Below are positions 47,623 through 47,737 of a DNA stretch of 47,737 nt, piece after piece; position 1 is the stretch's first letter, and every line of letters begins with the position of its first letter. The position numbers and the translations under genes were made by a program. This stretch comes from an uncultured Anaerovibrio sp. (lineage in GTDB: Bacteria > Bacillota > Negativicutes > Selenomonadales > Selenomonadaceae): the NCBI GenBank assembly GCA_934196075.1, contig CAKPVW010000011.1, positions 1 through 47,737 on the forward strand, given 5' to 3'. Below the pieces are notes generated by a model, which saw only the letters and a program-made list of their open reading frames with translations, searched no databases and was not told the DNA's origin.

Positions 47623-47737
47623 TTACCATACAAATTCTGATTTGTAGAGTTGTTAGAAACTCATGTTACTCTTTACTGAGGCATGGCAAATACCCTTCCC
47701 GGCACGCTCGCGCTATGTAAATGTGCCTCACGCTGCT
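47623..47737. other. Right-edge sequence, unassigned
   Basis: No coding frame is supported. GAGGCA (47678-47683) and TGCCTC (47724-47729) could close a stem around a GC-rich stretch (CGGCACGCTCGCGCTATG) that differs in composition from its surroundings. It may be the end of a neighbouring feature cut by the window. Confidence 0.3.

Overview
The window reads as chromosomal DNA of a low-to-mid GC diderm Firmicute, most likely class Negativicutes (Selenomonas/Mitsuokella/Megamonas-type). The gene cluster yaaR-holB-ricT-trmN6-rsmI-metG-tatD plus a yabE-like 3D-domain gene is classic Firmicutes synteny, and serA carries a Firmicutes T-box leader. Yet a CpaC secretin and a phosphoethanolamine transferase imply an outer membrane with LPS. 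The exact genus is not resolved.

Layout. 1-740: a minus-strand tRNA operon (Gly, Met/Ile2, Arg, Tyr) with a consensus promoter, then a second consensus promoter and a boxA-like leader pointing out of the left edge, probably into an rRNA operon. 812-5846: CopA copper ATPase with a C-terminal CopZ-like domain, an xpaC-telA pair, and tRNA-Thr. 5850-9320: TauE/SafE transporter, a candidate structured small RNA, and an EptA-like LPS-modifying enzyme with a G8 tract in its promoter, interspersed with short relic repeats. 9331-15800: an unknown helical protein, an amino-acid permease preceded by a palindromic DnaA-box cluster, then a rightward operon with two small/unknown genes (one TadG-like) and nanE-nagB-nagA for amino-sugar catabolism. 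15823-25786: a complete Tad/Flp pilus locus (cpaB, cpaC, two MinD-like ATPases, tadB, two pilins, tadE, cpaF, tadC, DUF192) with a divergent prepilin peptidase. 25795-29160: an EAL protein, the 3D-domain protein, and a compact candidate type I toxin-antitoxin locus inserted in otherwise conserved yabE/tatD synteny. 29209-36048: the minus-strand yaaR-to-tatD operon. 36229-39355: serine biosynthesis serA-serC under a Ser T-box.

39674-47560: a roughly 7.0-kb integrative element has split a recombination-promoting nuclease (rpn) gene. The two halves rejoin exactly in frame across a 5-bp repeat, giving a predicted 296-aa protein, and the element ends carry the two inverted arms expected of a serine-integrase attP. 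The element encodes a serine integrase, a divergent repressor pair, a primase-polymerase/helicase fusion and small unknown genes, but no capsid genes. It has a 0.8-kb noncoding, AT-rich, hairpin-rich segment that may be a replication origin; it resembles a phage satellite or plasmid-like island.

The most interesting items are the toxin-antitoxin locus at 28.9-29.2 kb (26-aa hydrophobic peptide, sequestered ribosome site, convergent antisense promoter, 20-bp near-identical transcript heads), the element at 40-47 kb with its reconstructable att sites, the small RNA candidate at 7.0-7.1 kb, and several possible switching devices (promoter homopolymer, internal CopZ start, Fur-like copA operator). 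All functional calls are from reading the sequence only; no database search was run.
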